The notes: generated by a model from the sequence alone, not told the origin. A DNA stretch of 64,000 bases from an uncultured Dysgonomonas sp. (GCA_900556485.1 USOX01000014.1:1-64000); one strand, 5' to 3'. Shown: positions 1 through 9,773, counted from the stretch's first letter. Numbers and translations are program-made.

Positions 1-76
1 TAACCAATCTCAGCCGAGACACTTAGTGGTATACTTTTCAATTACTAAGTGGACTACTTTTCGATTATTATTTACA
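1..76. mobile_element. Probable terminal end of an insertion sequence (IS21-like)
   Basis: Two tandem 23-bp copies (21-43 and 44-66) agree at 19 of 23 positions; each carries AGTGG followed by ACTTTTC. Multiple internal terminal repeats of this kind are a feature of IS21-family ends, and the sequence TTTACA at 71-76 would fit an ACA terminus. Immediately afterwards, in one open frame, Argonaute-like coding sequence begins, so the element appears to have replaced the 5' half of that gene. The transposase genes would lie left of the window, so the family assignment is inference from repeat structure only. Confidence 0.4.
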
Positions 77-143
77 GTTTCTGGAACCTCAATTAGTATT
101 TAGAAATACTGCAACTGACATTGAGTTTAAAGATTATCATCCC

Positions 144-1493
144 ATGAGAGGTTTAGTCAATAACAGGCCCTATGATGTGAATCTGAATGGAATAATTCAT
201 TCAAAAGAAATTAACCTCTCTATTATTTGTGGTAAGCCTTATTCAAGTGTATTTCATGATTTCCTCTCCTGTTTACAATCCAGACATCAAACTGGAAATA
301 TAAATCCCGATTATTTAATTGAATATCCCGGTTTTTCAAGCATATACAATATTCCTATAAATATTCCATCTTTTGATAATAATGAGAAATGGATTGATAT
401 AGACTTTAAAGCTGATAATGAATTAGAAACACATGAGAATGCAATCAAGTTAGCAAGACTTATTACGACAAAAATAGATCAGATTGTAAATACTCAAACA
501 CAGAATACAATTGTTATATTTATACCTAAAGAATGGCTGCCTTTTGAGAGTTATATTAATCAAAATGAAACTTTCGACTTACATGACTACATCAAAGCCT
601 TTTCTGCGTCAAGAGGTGTTTCGACACAATTAATACGTGAAGAGACATTGGATGATGACTTAAAGTGCCAAATATATTGGTGGCTTTCTCTTTCATTTTA
701 TGTAAAATCATTAAGGACGCCTTGGATATTAAATAATCAAGAAAAGAATACAGCTTATGCAGGTATAGGCTATAGCGTATCGAAGATACAAGACAAATCC
801 GAAATAGTAATTGGATGTAGTCACATATATGATTCCAACGGTCAAGGGTTAAAATATAAATTATCCAAGATTGACAACTATCATTTTGACAAACAGAAAA
901 ATCCATATTTATCATATAAAGATGCATTTCAGTTTGGTGTTTCTATAAGAGAATTATTCTATCAATCACTAGATAAACTTCCTGAAAGGGTGGTAATACA
1001 TAAAAGAACAGGATTTACAGATGATGAGATTAATGGAATCAAGACAAGCCTAAATATGGCTGGAATCAAAAAAATTGATTTGATTGAAATTAATTATGAA
1101 GCTGACGCCCGATTTGTAGCAATGACTGTTTATCAAAATACTTTGCAAGTAGATAAATTCCCTATTTCCAGAGGAACTTGTATTGTTACGAATAAACATA
1201 CAGCATTGTTGTGGACACATGGTATTGTTCCATCAGTCAGACAGCCTAGTTATAAATTTTATTTAGGAGGAAGAAGTATTCCTGCACCAATTAAAATTAC
1301 AAAACATTATGGCGAATCAAATATAAATACAATAGCTACAGAAATTCTGGGGCTAACAAAGATGAATTGGAACTCTCTTGATTTGTATTCAAAATTACCA
1401 TCTACAATTGATTCATCCAATCAGATAGCAAGAATCGGCAAATTGTTATCTCGTTTTGAAGGGAAAACATATGATTATAGGCTATTCATCTAA
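144..1493 (+). CDS. Prokaryotic Argonaute, 5'-truncated (MID-PIWI part), catalytically inactive
   Basis: This is the C-terminal half of a prokaryotic Argonaute, a guide-directed nucleic-acid-binding protein. Argonaute-like sequence starts before this ATG, at about 78, in the same frame (FLEPQLVF and HPMRGL, typical of the L2 linker before MID). The MID guide-binding region shows STQLI near residue 160 and YVKSLRTPWIL near 186. In PIWI, YAGIGYS near 205 and VVIHKRTG near 283 lack the two aspartates that active enzymes have there, so no slicing is expected. A dead PIWI next to a nuclease gene is the arrangement of long-B Argonautes, in which the partner does the cutting. The next gene starts at the base after this stop codon. 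The N-PAZ half is missing, presumably through the adjoining IS, so function is doubtful. A native short Argonaute is the alternative. Confidence 0.8.
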   Translation: MRGLVNNRPYDVNLNGIIHSKEINLSIICGKPYSSVFHDFLSCLQSRHQTGNINPDYLIEYPGFSSIYNIPINIPSFDNNEKWIDIDFKADNELETHENAIKLARLITTKIDQIVNTQTQNTIVIFIPKEWLPFESYINQNETFDLHDYIKAFSASRGVSTQLIREETLDDDLKCQIYWWLSLSFYVKSLRTPWILNNQEKNTAYAGIGYSVSKIQDKSEIVIGCSHIYDSNGQGLKYKLSKIDNYHFDKQKNPYLSYKDAFQFGVSIRELFYQSLDKLPERVVIHKRTGFTDDEINGIKTSLNMAGIKKIDLIEINYEADARFVAMTVYQNTLQVDKFPISRGTCIVTNKHTALLWTHGIVPSVRQPSYKFYLGGRSIPAPIKITKHYGESNINTIATEILGLTKMNWNSLDLYSKLPSTIDSSNQIARIGKLLSRFEGKTYDYRLFI

Positions 1494-2996
1494 ATGAGGT
1501 CTGTGTTCAATTTTTTTAAAGAATATATTATGGACGCAAATTCTTCTTTATATTTTGAAAACTTTAAACCAATAAGAAATAAACTAAGAGAGCTAAATAT
1601 CTTTGATACGCTCAATATTTTACGAGAATATGCACTATCGCAAGAACTCGATGTTAAACTTCGTTTCCTACATAATGTAGAGCAAGGAAAGGTTAACTAT
1701 ATAATGCCAAATGAATTAGATTTTCTAATTGTCAATAGTATTATATATTCATCCGAATTGCCTAGTAGCAAAAGTATCTCGCAAGTATATCTTCGAGGGA
1801 AAATCTTATCTCTTATTGAAAAGATAGAAAGTCGCATTCATAAAGAAGGTATGGACGAAGATGTTTGGCTTTGGCTAAATTCTTATTTCCATAACCAATC
1901 GAAGCAAAAATCTGGACATGTTTTTGAACAGATTTATAGATATTATACAATATTTAATCAACAAGAATTCGATAATCATTTTAAAGAGAAGCTTGGAATT
2001 TCGTATAAGATTTTTATACTTTGCTCATTTTGGTTATATAGCTGTTTTAGCAAAAAATATAGTATTCCTGTCAGTTTCATTTTAAGTATTAATGATGAAT
2101 CATCTCCTTTTTTCTATAAAAATATGGAAAAAACGCTCGGTGTTTTATCATTAACATTACATGAATTAAGGGAGCGTCTTAAAAAGTCGGCCCGTTACGA
2201 TAATAATATTTTTAATTTTAATAACTCTCCACATTTAAGCTATCCAATTATACAATACTCTAATTCTTTTTATTGTCCTGTTCCCAATTATCTGTTAAGG
2301 CAATTAAGTACAGGCATCTATTATATAATCGATGTACCAAATATAGGTCTATCAAAGAGATTTGGGAGTGGGTTCGAAAAGTACATTGGTAAAATCTTAG
2401 AAAGAAATAATATACAAGGTTATCAGATTATTCCTGAAATTACATATAAAAAAAAACAGAATCAATCATCTGATTGGATTGTAAAAGATCATAATTCGAT
2501 TGCTTTTATTGAATGTAAAACTAAAAGACTACAAGCCATTTCAAAGGAATTATTATTAGTTGAGAATGAATTAGCTAAAGATATTGAAGATATTTCAAAA
2601 GGGGTACTCCAACTATACAAAGTTTACGAAGATTATCTGAATAACCAGATAAAAGAGTTACCTTATATTGATAATCTAACTTTTGTTCCGATTGTAGTAA
2701 CTTTAGAAGAATGGTTTGCAGGATTACCAACTATTGATGATAAAGTTTACTTTAATGTAAAGAATAAAATGCAAGCAAAAGATATGAATATTGAATTGTT
2801 GGATAAATTTAAGTATAAGATTATATCAGCAGCAGCATTCGAGAGAGATTATCAAATAATGGCAAAGGAAGGAATTGCCAATTATTATAAATTATTAGAA
2901 ACTGGCAAGATAGATGATAAATATATATCGGAGTTTAAATTTAATAATTTTTTTGCAGATGAATTTGAAAATGATTTCATAAAACCTTATGTGTAA
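1494..2996 (+). CDS. PD-(D/E)XK nuclease partner of the Argonaute
   Basis: A 500-aa protein, translationally coupled to the Argonaute gene. The first about 290 residues are helical and unrecognised. A nuclease core follows: D in SSDWIV near residue 326, E-x-K in FIECKTK near 338-340, and GVLQLY about 50 residues later, which fits the Q-x-x-x-Y motif of RecB-type nucleases. The role inferred from context is as effector of the Argonaute module, degrading DNA once the guide has found a target. No APAZ domain was recognised. An internal ATG at 1530 is an alternative start. Two more large proteins in this window (34701 and 36935) have the same core in the same relative place. Fold confidence is good; the functional role is inferred. 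Confidence 0.72.
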   Translation: MRSVFNFFKEYIMDANSSLYFENFKPIRNKLRELNIFDTLNILREYALSQELDVKLRFLHNVEQGKVNYIMPNELDFLIVNSIIYSSELPSSKSISQVYLRGKILSLIEKIESRIHKEGMDEDVWLWLNSYFHNQSKQKSGHVFEQIYRYYTIFNQQEFDNHFKEKLGISYKIFILCSFWLYSCFSKKYSIPVSFILSINDESSPFFYKNMEKTLGVLSLTLHELRERLKKSARYDNNIFNFNNSPHLSYPIIQYSNSFYCPVPNYLLRQLSTGIYYIIDVPNIGLSKRFGSGFEKYIGKILERNNIQGYQIIPEITYKKKQNQSSDWIVKDHNSIAFIECKTKRLQAISKELLLVENELAKDIEDISKGVLQLYKVYEDYLNNQIKELPYIDNLTFVPIVVTLEEWFAGLPTIDDKVYFNVKNKMQAKDMNIELLDKFKYKIISAAAFERDYQIMAKEGIANYYKLLETGKIDDKYISEFKFNNFFADEFENDFIKPYV

Positions 2997-3054
2997 TTTA
3001 TAGATGCATATCTATTATATATAGATCTTTGAAGTTTTAGAGACTATGCCCTTA

Positions 3055-5055
3055 TCATTTCTTCACCAACTTGCTCAACTTCGGATCTTTCATAATCCGA
3101 TCCATTTCAATCTCAACAATTTGAGTAACATCTTTCTTAATAGTGTAGTAATTATTCTCAATAACATCTTTCATTGGTTTATCATAAACCTCTTGAAAAT
3201 CCATAACAACAGGTATCTGTTTGAACTCTTTCGTTTCAGCAGATACCTTTTCTGTATCTACAACAATCTGAGCATGAAATATCTTCTGTTCGATTCGTTC
3301 TTCAAAATTGTCAGAAACAGAGCCGACAAACATGCCCTGAGTGAGTGTTGAAATCTTGGATGCAGGGATTAATGAATCTAGCTGAGTATTGATCGTAGTT
3401 GATTTATCCTGTTTATTGATGGTCATCGATTGTCGTTTCTGTAATACCTTTCCAAATCGATCGGATAGATTTTTTGCAGTGTCACCAACTACCTGTCCTG
3501 AAAAGATATTTCCGACTGTATTCATTACAACATCAGCTTCTTCACGTCCATAATCACGAGTCAATTGCGATATATCCTGAAAACCAAGACAAACAGCTAC
3601 TTTGTTACTTCGGGCAGTTGCTATCAGATTATCCAATCCCCGAAAGTAGATTGTAGGCAACTCATCAATAATAACAGACGATTTAAGTAAACCTTTCTTA
3701 TTGATTAACTTTACGATACGGCTATTGTATAATCCTAAAGCTGCTCCATAGATGTTTTGTCTATCGGGGTTATTACCAACACATAATATTTTCGGAGCAT
3801 CGGGATTATTGATATCTAACGTAAAATCATTGCCCGACATCACCCAATAGAGCTGTGGTGAAATCATTCTTGATAATGGTATCTTAGCACTGGCAATCTG
3901 TCCCTGTAATTGTTCTTGTGCATTTCCATGCCATGCATCCATGAAAGGAGAAAGATAGTTTTCTAATTGTGGATATGATGTAAGAATAGGAAATATTTCT
4001 TTGTAAGGTTTATTTAAAAATTCAATCGCATGAGGAAATGTACAATATTTACCACCATCGTATAATTTCAGATACCAGATAATTGCAGCTAACAGAATAA
4101 TTGGTGACTCGACAAAGAAGTCGCCCTGCTTTTGAATCCATGTTTTATTTAAGTTCAACATAATCGTATAGGCTGATTCATAAGCATCTGATATGTCGGT
4201 CATGAATTCGGGGGCAATGGGATTACATCGGTGGCTACGTTCGGGATTATCGAAATTGATAACGTAAAACTGAGGGTCAACATCATAATTATCTGCATAT
4301 TGTAACATCTTATTATAGGCAATCGTGGATAAATCGGGATATTTAAAGTCATAGCAGTACAGAGCAAAGCCTTTACTAATCTGCTGGTCAATATAATTAT
4401 TGACTACAGCAAATGACTTACCACTCCCTGGAGTTCCTAGTACAATTGTTGCCCGAAAAGGATTAACCACATTAATCCATCCCTTATGTTGTTTCTTCTG
4501 ATACTGAAATAATGTAGGCAAATTGACTGAATATTCATTTTCCATAAGCTCTGTTTCCTGCATAAAACTTTCGTTCTCCATATTAAAAACATCTTCCATC
4601 AGATTCGTTTTCAACAATCTACTCATCCACAATCCACCCATCAGTAGCAAAATATAGCCAACTGTCATTGTGAATATATACAAGGCTGTGTTGGCTACTA
4701 ATGGCAGAGGCAAAGCCAATATCCACCAATTAAGAAAGAAAAAGATAAACCCAAAGAACAGGAATACATATATTTTGTTCCAAGTTATTTTTTCCTCTTT
4801 TACTCCTTTCGTTCCTAAACAGGATAGAGCCAGAAATACTACGGCAAAAAGCTTTGTCCAAAGGATATGTGAAAACAATCTTGCTGTATTCTGAAAGTTG
4901 AGCAGAATTTTATCTATAACACCGATATTAATGTCCATCTCCCAAATGGATTGATAACAAAACCAATATATATGGATAACAACAAATAAAATACTAATAG
5001 CTCGCATGAATTCCATTACTTTAGCGAGTCCTCTCAAGTCGTCTTCGTTTTGCAT
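3055..5055 (-). CDS. mobC: MobC: TraG/VirD4-type coupling ATPase
   Basis: Type IV coupling protein that hands the relaxase-DNA complex to the conjugation channel at the inner membrane. At 666 aa it has four hydrophobic segments in the first about 145 residues, Walker A GTPGSGKS near residue 207, and a Walker B-like VIIDELPT around 460. It is the last gene of a minus-strand mobA-mobB-mobC operon and follows the relaxase gene by 21 bp. It corresponds in place and length to MobC of CTnDOT-family conjugative transposons. The reading frame is intact with no sign of damage. The converging Argonaute module ends only 58 bp beyond its stop codon, so that module sits directly against the conjugation backbone. 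Confidence 0.9.
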   Translation of the reverse strand: MQNEDDLRGLAKVMEFMRAISILFVVIHIYWFCYQSIWEMDINIGVIDKILLNFQNTARLFSHILWTKLFAVVFLALSCLGTKGVKEEKITWNKIYVFLFFGFIFFFLNWWILALPLPLVANTALYIFTMTVGYILLLMGGLWMSRLLKTNLMEDVFNMENESFMQETELMENEYSVNLPTLFQYQKKQHKGWINVVNPFRATIVLGTPGSGKSFAVVNNYIDQQISKGFALYCYDFKYPDLSTIAYNKMLQYADNYDVDPQFYVINFDNPERSHRCNPIAPEFMTDISDAYESAYTIMLNLNKTWIQKQGDFFVESPIILLAAIIWYLKLYDGGKYCTFPHAIEFLNKPYKEIFPILTSYPQLENYLSPFMDAWHGNAQEQLQGQIASAKIPLSRMISPQLYWVMSGNDFTLDINNPDAPKILCVGNNPDRQNIYGAALGLYNSRIVKLINKKGLLKSSVIIDELPTIYFRGLDNLIATARSNKVAVCLGFQDISQLTRDYGREEADVVMNTVGNIFSGQVVGDTAKNLSDRFGKVLQKRQSMTINKQDKSTTINTQLDSLIPASKISTLTQGMFVGSVSDNFEERIEQKIFHAQIVVDTEKVSAETKEFKQIPVVMDFQEVYDKPMKDVIENNYYTIKKDVTQIVEIEMDRIMKDPKLSKLVKK

Positions 5056-5076
5056 ATAATTATATTTTAGTTGTTA

Positions 5077-6360
5077 TTATAATCCTTTGAATTTTATTCG
5101 TTTTCTCTTCTTCTCTTCATTTTCCATTCTGCGAGTAAAAGCCTCTTCTGCATAGTCTGTACCATGTTGTTCCAATAGCGAAATATCTATTGTAAAATCT
5201 TCCTGTTTATTATCATATTCAGTGTTTTCAGTAAAGCTTTCTATTGGATTATCAGTTTCAGATCCTTTGGTTGTATTGTCTGCTGGATTTATAATTAGGG
5301 GATGTTTATTTGTAGTATCATCCTTAAATAGCTCATTAAAGATATTAGCAGAGAACTCTTTTCCCATTTTTGAGCCATTGAAAACACATCTGCTCTGATG
5401 ATCGATAAAGGTTGCGCCATAGATACGTCCCTCTGTATTTTCGCGAAATACTGCATTGATATTATTTTTAGCCAAGTCATTCACAAAAGTCTGCTTATCG
5501 GTATAGCTACCTATTGCCGAACCAATAATCAATTTCGGGGATTCAAATACCTTGTGTTCTTTCATATACTTAGCTGAATACTCCAGTCGGCTTTGTAACA
5601 CATCATATCCTACACTTTTACCAATCACAGAAGACTTTATCGGATTCCCAACCTTTTCTCCTTTCTCATCTATGGCAGAATATACCAGACCCGAATAATT
5701 CTTTCCTTTTATTTCGCCCTTAACTTCCTCTACTGTTACTCCATAAAGGGATAATAGAGCACGGAACTCATTTACGGATTGGAAACGATAATTCTTAATG
5801 AGAGCCTTTGAAATATTAGCTATCTGTTTCTTTATATCTCCTAACTGAAAATCTACCCGTCTGAGATGTGGTAGTTCTATCAACTGTTTCTTTTTCTCAG
5901 CAGGATGCAGGTTATAAGCTTTTTCCAATTCACGGGTAATATCTTTAGATCGTCTCTTTTCAAAAGAATCATCAATCTTTTTCCCGTTTTCGTCTATATT
6001 TACTGTCACTATATGGATATGCTTTCGATCCAAATCTTCGTGTTTATAAACAATATAGGGCTGTTCTCCATATCCTAATTTTTTCATATATGTTTGTGCT
6101 ATTTCGTTATACACTTCATCAGAAACTTCGTCTTCAGGATGTGGGTTGATCGATATATGTGATACTATTTTTTCTGTATTCTGATTTGCATTCAGGTATG
6201 GAACAAATGATAGATTTGCCAGATACATATTTAGAGAACCATCCCGATTTAATATGATCCGATTACAGAAAAGGACCTTTGCCTGTTGCTCTTTTACCTT
6301 CTCCTGATTATACAACAATGCACCTTGAAGAGAACTACCCTTACTTATTTTTGCAACCAT
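5077..6360 (-). CDS. mobB: MobB: relaxase
   Basis: Relaxase/mobilization nuclease that nicks oriT and stays covalently bound to the transferred strand. The N-terminal domain holds the likely catalytic tyrosine (LLYNQEK, about residue 17), a conserved SHISINPHPED near 90, and the metal-binding triad in YKHEDLDRKHIHIV near residues 105-115. The C-terminal 200 residues are polar and variable. It overlaps the end of mobA by 16 bp, which suggests coupled translation. The length of 427 aa is normal for the Bacteroidetes family. No frame damage is seen. Confidence 0.9.
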   Translation of the reverse strand: MVAKISKGSSLQGALLYNQEKVKEQQAKVLFCNRIILNRDGSLNMYLANLSFVPYLNANQNTEKIVSHISINPHPEDEVSDEVYNEIAQTYMKKLGYGEQPYIVYKHEDLDRKHIHIVTVNIDENGKKIDDSFEKRRSKDITRELEKAYNLHPAEKKKQLIELPHLRRVDFQLGDIKKQIANISKALIKNYRFQSVNEFRALLSLYGVTVEEVKGEIKGKNYSGLVYSAIDEKGEKVGNPIKSSVIGKSVGYDVLQSRLEYSAKYMKEHKVFESPKLIIGSAIGSYTDKQTFVNDLAKNNINAVFRENTEGRIYGATFIDHQSRCVFNGSKMGKEFSANIFNELFKDDTTNKHPLIINPADNTTKGSETDNPIESFTENTEYDNKQEDFTIDISLLEQHGTDYAEEAFTRRMENEEKKRKRIKFKGL

Positions 6361-6788
6361 AGATGCCCGTATTTTCGTTCAAACTCATCTGTTAGTTCCA
6401 TCATTTGTTTTTGTAAAATGACTAATTCAAGCGTAGCTTTCTCCAGTTTATAGAGAAAAGCCAACGCTTTCTTCTCTGTAAAATTCGACTTCAATGCTTT
6501 TACGATCTGATTATAATTTGTTCCGATAGCACGGTATTGTCCGAAAAAAGTTGTCATCCGCATATAGTAATCCTGTACTCCTTTATCAATTTTGACCACT
6601 TTTATGGGTCTGTTGAAAATACATGAGGTTATAAAATGTGCTTTGACTGCTTCTCCCGACTGTTCAAATAATGACAGGAATTTATTATTCTCATCTACAT
6701 TCATTCGAATTGAATAGCGAAATACGGCAGGTTTCTCTTTGGGATTCCGGCCTCCTTTTCGCCTGTTTGATTGATTATCTGGTATCAT
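6345..6788 (-). CDS. mobA: MobA: relaxosome accessory protein
   Basis: A 147-aa basic protein at the head of the mob operon. The basic N-terminus (residues 9-20, rich in R and K) and GTNYNQIVKALK near residue 88 are typical of the small accessory proteins that help the relaxase bind oriT. The C-terminal half is predicted coiled-coil. Position, size and overlap with the relaxase gene match mobA of CTnDOT-type elements. The region upstream (6789-7024) is where oriT would be expected. Confidence 0.82.
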   Translation of the reverse strand: MIPDNQSNRRKGGRNPKEKPAVFRYSIRMNVDENNKFLSLFEQSGEAVKAHFITSCIFNRPIKVVKIDKGVQDYYMRMTTFFGQYRAIGTNYNQIVKALKSNFTEKKALAFLYKLEKATLELVILQKQMMELTDEFERKYGHLWLQK

Positions 6789-7024
6789 AACTATATAAAT
6801 ATTTAATGAACAAAATCATGACTTCGGAATGATTTTCTCCCCTGTAAGGGGCAAGGGTTTTGAGCAGCCGGAAAGTATTTCGAGCAGCAAAAAAAACAGG
6901 AAGCACAAAACGAGAAAGGAAGAAAAAGAGGGTAATTGGTTGATAATGAGAAATGATTGGCTTTGAGTGTCTTCGGTTGCCGAGTGGGTAAAATGTAGTT
7001 TTTAGCGGATAAAAGCAAACATTC
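6789..7024. other. Non-coding region upstream of mobA, candidate oriT
   Basis: No credible gene is seen here; the minus-strand 80-aa frame over this stretch has low-complexity composition. It contains a small GC-rich hairpin (CCCCTGTAAGGGG, 6840-6852) and two copies of GAGCAGC (6861-6867 and 6882-6888). In CTnDOT-type elements oriT lies next to mobA, so the conjugation origin is probably here. The nick site cannot be placed by eye. Confidence 0.4.
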
Positions 7025-7046
7025 CGTTTCTATCCCGTTACCCATT
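7025..7046 (+). repeat. 22-bp direct repeat, copy 1 (putative att site)
   Basis: CGTTTCTAT, CC, CGTTACCCATT. It lies 128 bp upstream of the first tyrosine recombinase gene. It matches copy 2 at 18145-18166 except for the two central bases, the place where a crossover (coupling) sequence could differ, as tolerated by IntDOT-type recombinases. Confidence 0.55.
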
Positions 7047-7173
7047 TTAATTGAAGCAAAACACAGCAGTTGAGTGTCTTTAAGTGGCTGATTATAACGC
7101 TGTTTGTCTGCGGTTTACATTGTTCAAATAACTCACAAAGGAAGTAATTTTATTAACTTAAAATGTGAGTGTT

Positions 7174-8415
7174 ATGAACAAAGAATTGAAAGTGTCTTTT
7201 TACCTGAAAAGGGAAAGCAGATTAGAAAAAAATGCTGTCGGAGAAAATGTAATTTACCCGATAATCGGGAAAATCATTATCGGTAACAGTATCGCTCAAT
7301 TCAGTACCAAACTGAAAATAGAAGAACGCTTATGGCACGTCAAATCAGGGCGGGCAACCGGAAAGAGCCATACGGCTGTCAAACTCAACCGTGAGATTAA
7401 TAAAATTAATCTCACTATACACGCGCATTATGCAGATATTCTCAAACGTACCGGAGCGGTAACGGCTATTGAGGTAAAGAACGCCTTTCAGGGTATTGCA
7501 TCCTCACAGAAAACCCTGCTCGTCCTATTCGAGGAGGTAATGACGGATTTCCGGGCAAGAATCGGTATTGACCGTGCGGAAGGAACTTACGAACAGCATG
7601 AAATTCTTTACAGGCAATTAAAACTATTCCTACGTGAAAAATATAATATCGAAGATATTCCGTTGAGTGGGCTGGATATGCCTTTCATTGAAGCATTGGA
7701 TTACTATTTCAGGGTAAAGCGTGGAATGAAGCCGAGAACGGTCAAAGCAAGAATAGTCCTGTTGAATAAAGTTGTCCGCCTGGCATTGCACCGGAACTAT
7801 ATTACCTGCCCACCGTTTGTGGGCTTTGATTTAGGTAAAACAGAACTCCCCGACAAATCGCTGACTTCGGAAGAACTCGACCGCTTAATTTCTACCCCGC
7901 TTAAATCTTCTACCCAGAGTTTCATCCGTGATATGTTTGTGTTTTCGACCTTTACAGGCCTATCCTATGTTGACTTGCAAAATCTTTCATGGAAAGATGT
8001 TATTACCGAAGATGACGGCAGCAAGTGGATTTCTGCCGACCGCCAAAAGACAAAAACAGAGTTTAATGTAAAACTATTGGATATTCCTGTCCGAATCATG
8101 GAGTATTACAGGGGCATCGTTCCCGGTGGAAAGGTTTTTCCGTACATGAATATCGGGCAGGTCAATGTCGGGCTAAAGCGGATAGCGAGGAACTGCGGGA
8201 TAAACAGGATATTGACTTTCCACATGAGCAGATACTCGTTTGCCAGTCAAATCTGCCTGTCCGGGGGCGTTCCTATCGAGAGCGTAAGCCGGATGATGGG
8301 GCATAAGAATATCCATACTACCCAACGGTATGCACGACTTAATAAAGAGAAGATAGGAAACGATATGAAAGAATTGTCCCTGCGCCTTGCAGGTAAATTC
8401 AACTATACGGAATAA
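7174..8415 (+). CDS. Tyrosine recombinase / integrase, first of a tandem pair
   Basis: Site-specific recombinase of the Bacteroidetes type. It has an N-terminal Arm-binding domain, a SAM-like core-binding domain (about 95-200), and a catalytic domain with TGLSYVDL near 261, HMSRYSFAS near 349 (H-x-x-R), MMGHKNIHTTQRYARL ending in the tyrosine nucleophile near 385. The first catalytic Arg is replaced by Ser in TGLS, as in IntDOT relatives. I chose ATG 7174 over the GTG at 7165. A paralogous integrase gene follows after 44 bp, and a direct repeat that may be attL lies just upstream. It probably integrates and excises the nested element. Confidence 0.9.
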   Translation: MNKELKVSFYLKRESRLEKNAVGENVIYPIIGKIIIGNSIAQFSTKLKIEERLWHVKSGRATGKSHTAVKLNREINKINLTIHAHYADILKRTGAVTAIEVKNAFQGIASSQKTLLVLFEEVMTDFRARIGIDRAEGTYEQHEILYRQLKLFLREKYNIEDIPLSGLDMPFIEALDYYFRVKRGMKPRTVKARIVLLNKVVRLALHRNYITCPPFVGFDLGKTELPDKSLTSEELDRLISTPLKSSTQSFIRDMFVFSTFTGLSYVDLQNLSWKDVITEDDGSKWISADRQKTKTEFNVKLLDIPVRIMEYYRGIVPGGKVFPYMNIGQVNVGLKRIARNCGINRILTFHMSRYSFASQICLSGGVPIESVSRMMGHKNIHTTQRYARLNKEKIGNDMKELSLRLAGKFNYTE

Positions 8416-8459
8416 CCGGAAAACAGAATTAATATTTAATCATCAAATAAAAAATCATC

Positions 8460-9773
8460 ATGCAAATAAATAGAAGCACATTCAGTATATTGTTCTATCT
8501 CAATACCAGCAAGAAGAAAAAATCCGGCAAATGTCCTCTTGTAGGGCGTATTACTGTAGACGGTAAAAGTACGGCATTCAGTACAGGTCTTGAACTGCTC
8601 CCTGAACAATGGGACAGCAAACAGGGATTAGCCACCGGAAAATCCAAAGAAGAAACCGACATCAACAAACAGATAAAGCAATACAGGGCTGACCTTACCG
8701 GATACTACAAAACCCTGCTTGAAACCAAAAGCTACATTACAGCCGAAACATTAAAGAACGCTTTATTAAGAAATACGCTCCACAAAAATACACTCATGCA
8801 AGAGTTCGCCGAGCTTATTGAAGAAAAACGGCAGGCTGTCGGTATTCTGATAACATCTTCTACCTATCAGAAATACGGACAGGTTTACAGGCTATTAAAG
8901 AAATTCCTGTCCGAAAAATACGAGCTGTCGGATATTCCGTTTGAACAGGTTGATTACTCCTTTATCGAAGCATACGACTACTATATGAAAGTCAACCTGC
9001 AATATGTTCCGAAAACTGTAATGTTTTTTATGAAACCAATGCGGACGATTGTAAAACGGGCTTTAAATAAAGGTCTATTGCTTCAAAACCCGTTTTTCAA
9101 TTACCGACCGGAGCGACCGATTAGTAAACGGCGGTGGCTCTCTATGGATGAAATAGAAAAACTGCTTCAGGTACGGATGAAGAAGGATTCGGCTAACTTC
9201 GTGCGGGATATGTTTTTGTTTTCAACTTTTACCGGAATTGCCCATGCAGATATGGTAAACCTCCGGCATGATAATATCCACCGTCAGGAAGACGGCAGTT
9301 TGTGGATTACCCTGAACCGTCAAAAGACCGGAAGCGTTTCGCATATACCTATGTTGGATATACCTCTGCGAATCATGGAGAAATACCGGAATACAGACTT
9401 TGCAGGTCGGGACGGGAAAGTATTCAAAATGACGACAGTAGAAAACATGGATGTGCAACTAAAGAAGATTGCCAAAGCTGCCGGAATTACCCAAAGGCTT
9501 TGCTACCATATGAGCCGGCACTCGTTTGCTACGTCAGTCTGCCTGTCGCAAGGCGTTCCTATTGAAACCCTTAGCCAGATGATGGGGCATCAGGATATTG
9601 CCACTACCCAAATCTATGCGGAAATAACCCGTACAAAAATCAATGAAGATATGAGCAAATTGGCGGAAACCATTCAGGGAAAATATGAACTGCCCGAAAA
9701 TGACTGCAAAATTCATAAAATAAGAAGAAACAGACGGTTTCCTGAAAGGGAAAATAACGAGGATAATATCTAA
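8460..9773 (+). CDS. Tyrosine recombinase / integrase, second of a tandem pair
   Basis: A 437-aa paralogue of the preceding integrase, with the same domain order. Catalytic-domain signatures are TGIAHADMVNL, HMSRHSFATSVCLSQG and MMGHQDIATTQIYAEI with the tyrosine nucleophile. The C-terminal about 25 residues form a basic Arg-rich tail absent from the first copy. Tandem recombinases are frequent in Bacteroidetes integrative elements; whether both are required for one reaction is unknown. A strong terminator follows immediately. Confidence 0.9.
   Translation: MQINRSTFSILFYLNTSKKKKSGKCPLVGRITVDGKSTAFSTGLELLPEQWDSKQGLATGKSKEETDINKQIKQYRADLTGYYKTLLETKSYITAETLKNALLRNTLHKNTLMQEFAELIEEKRQAVGILITSSTYQKYGQVYRLLKKFLSEKYELSDIPFEQVDYSFIEAYDYYMKVNLQYVPKTVMFFMKPMRTIVKRALNKGLLLQNPFFNYRPERPISKRRWLSMDEIEKLLQVRMKKDSANFVRDMFLFSTFTGIAHADMVNLRHDNIHRQEDGSLWITLNRQKTGSVSHIPMLDIPLRIMEKYRNTDFAGRDGKVFKMTTVENMDVQLKKIAKAAGITQRLCYHMSRHSFATSVCLSQGVPIETLSQMMGHQDIATTQIYAEITRTKINEDMSKLAETIQGKYELPENDCKIHKIRRNRRFPERENNEDNI

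Noticed and set aside
21..66. Possible CRISPR repeats
   Set aside because: The two copies are directly adjacent with no spacer and differ at four positions; no further copies follow.
6803..7045. 80-aa minus-strand frame upstream of mobA
   Set aside because: Low-complexity composition, no family, and it lies over the putative oriT and the att repeat.
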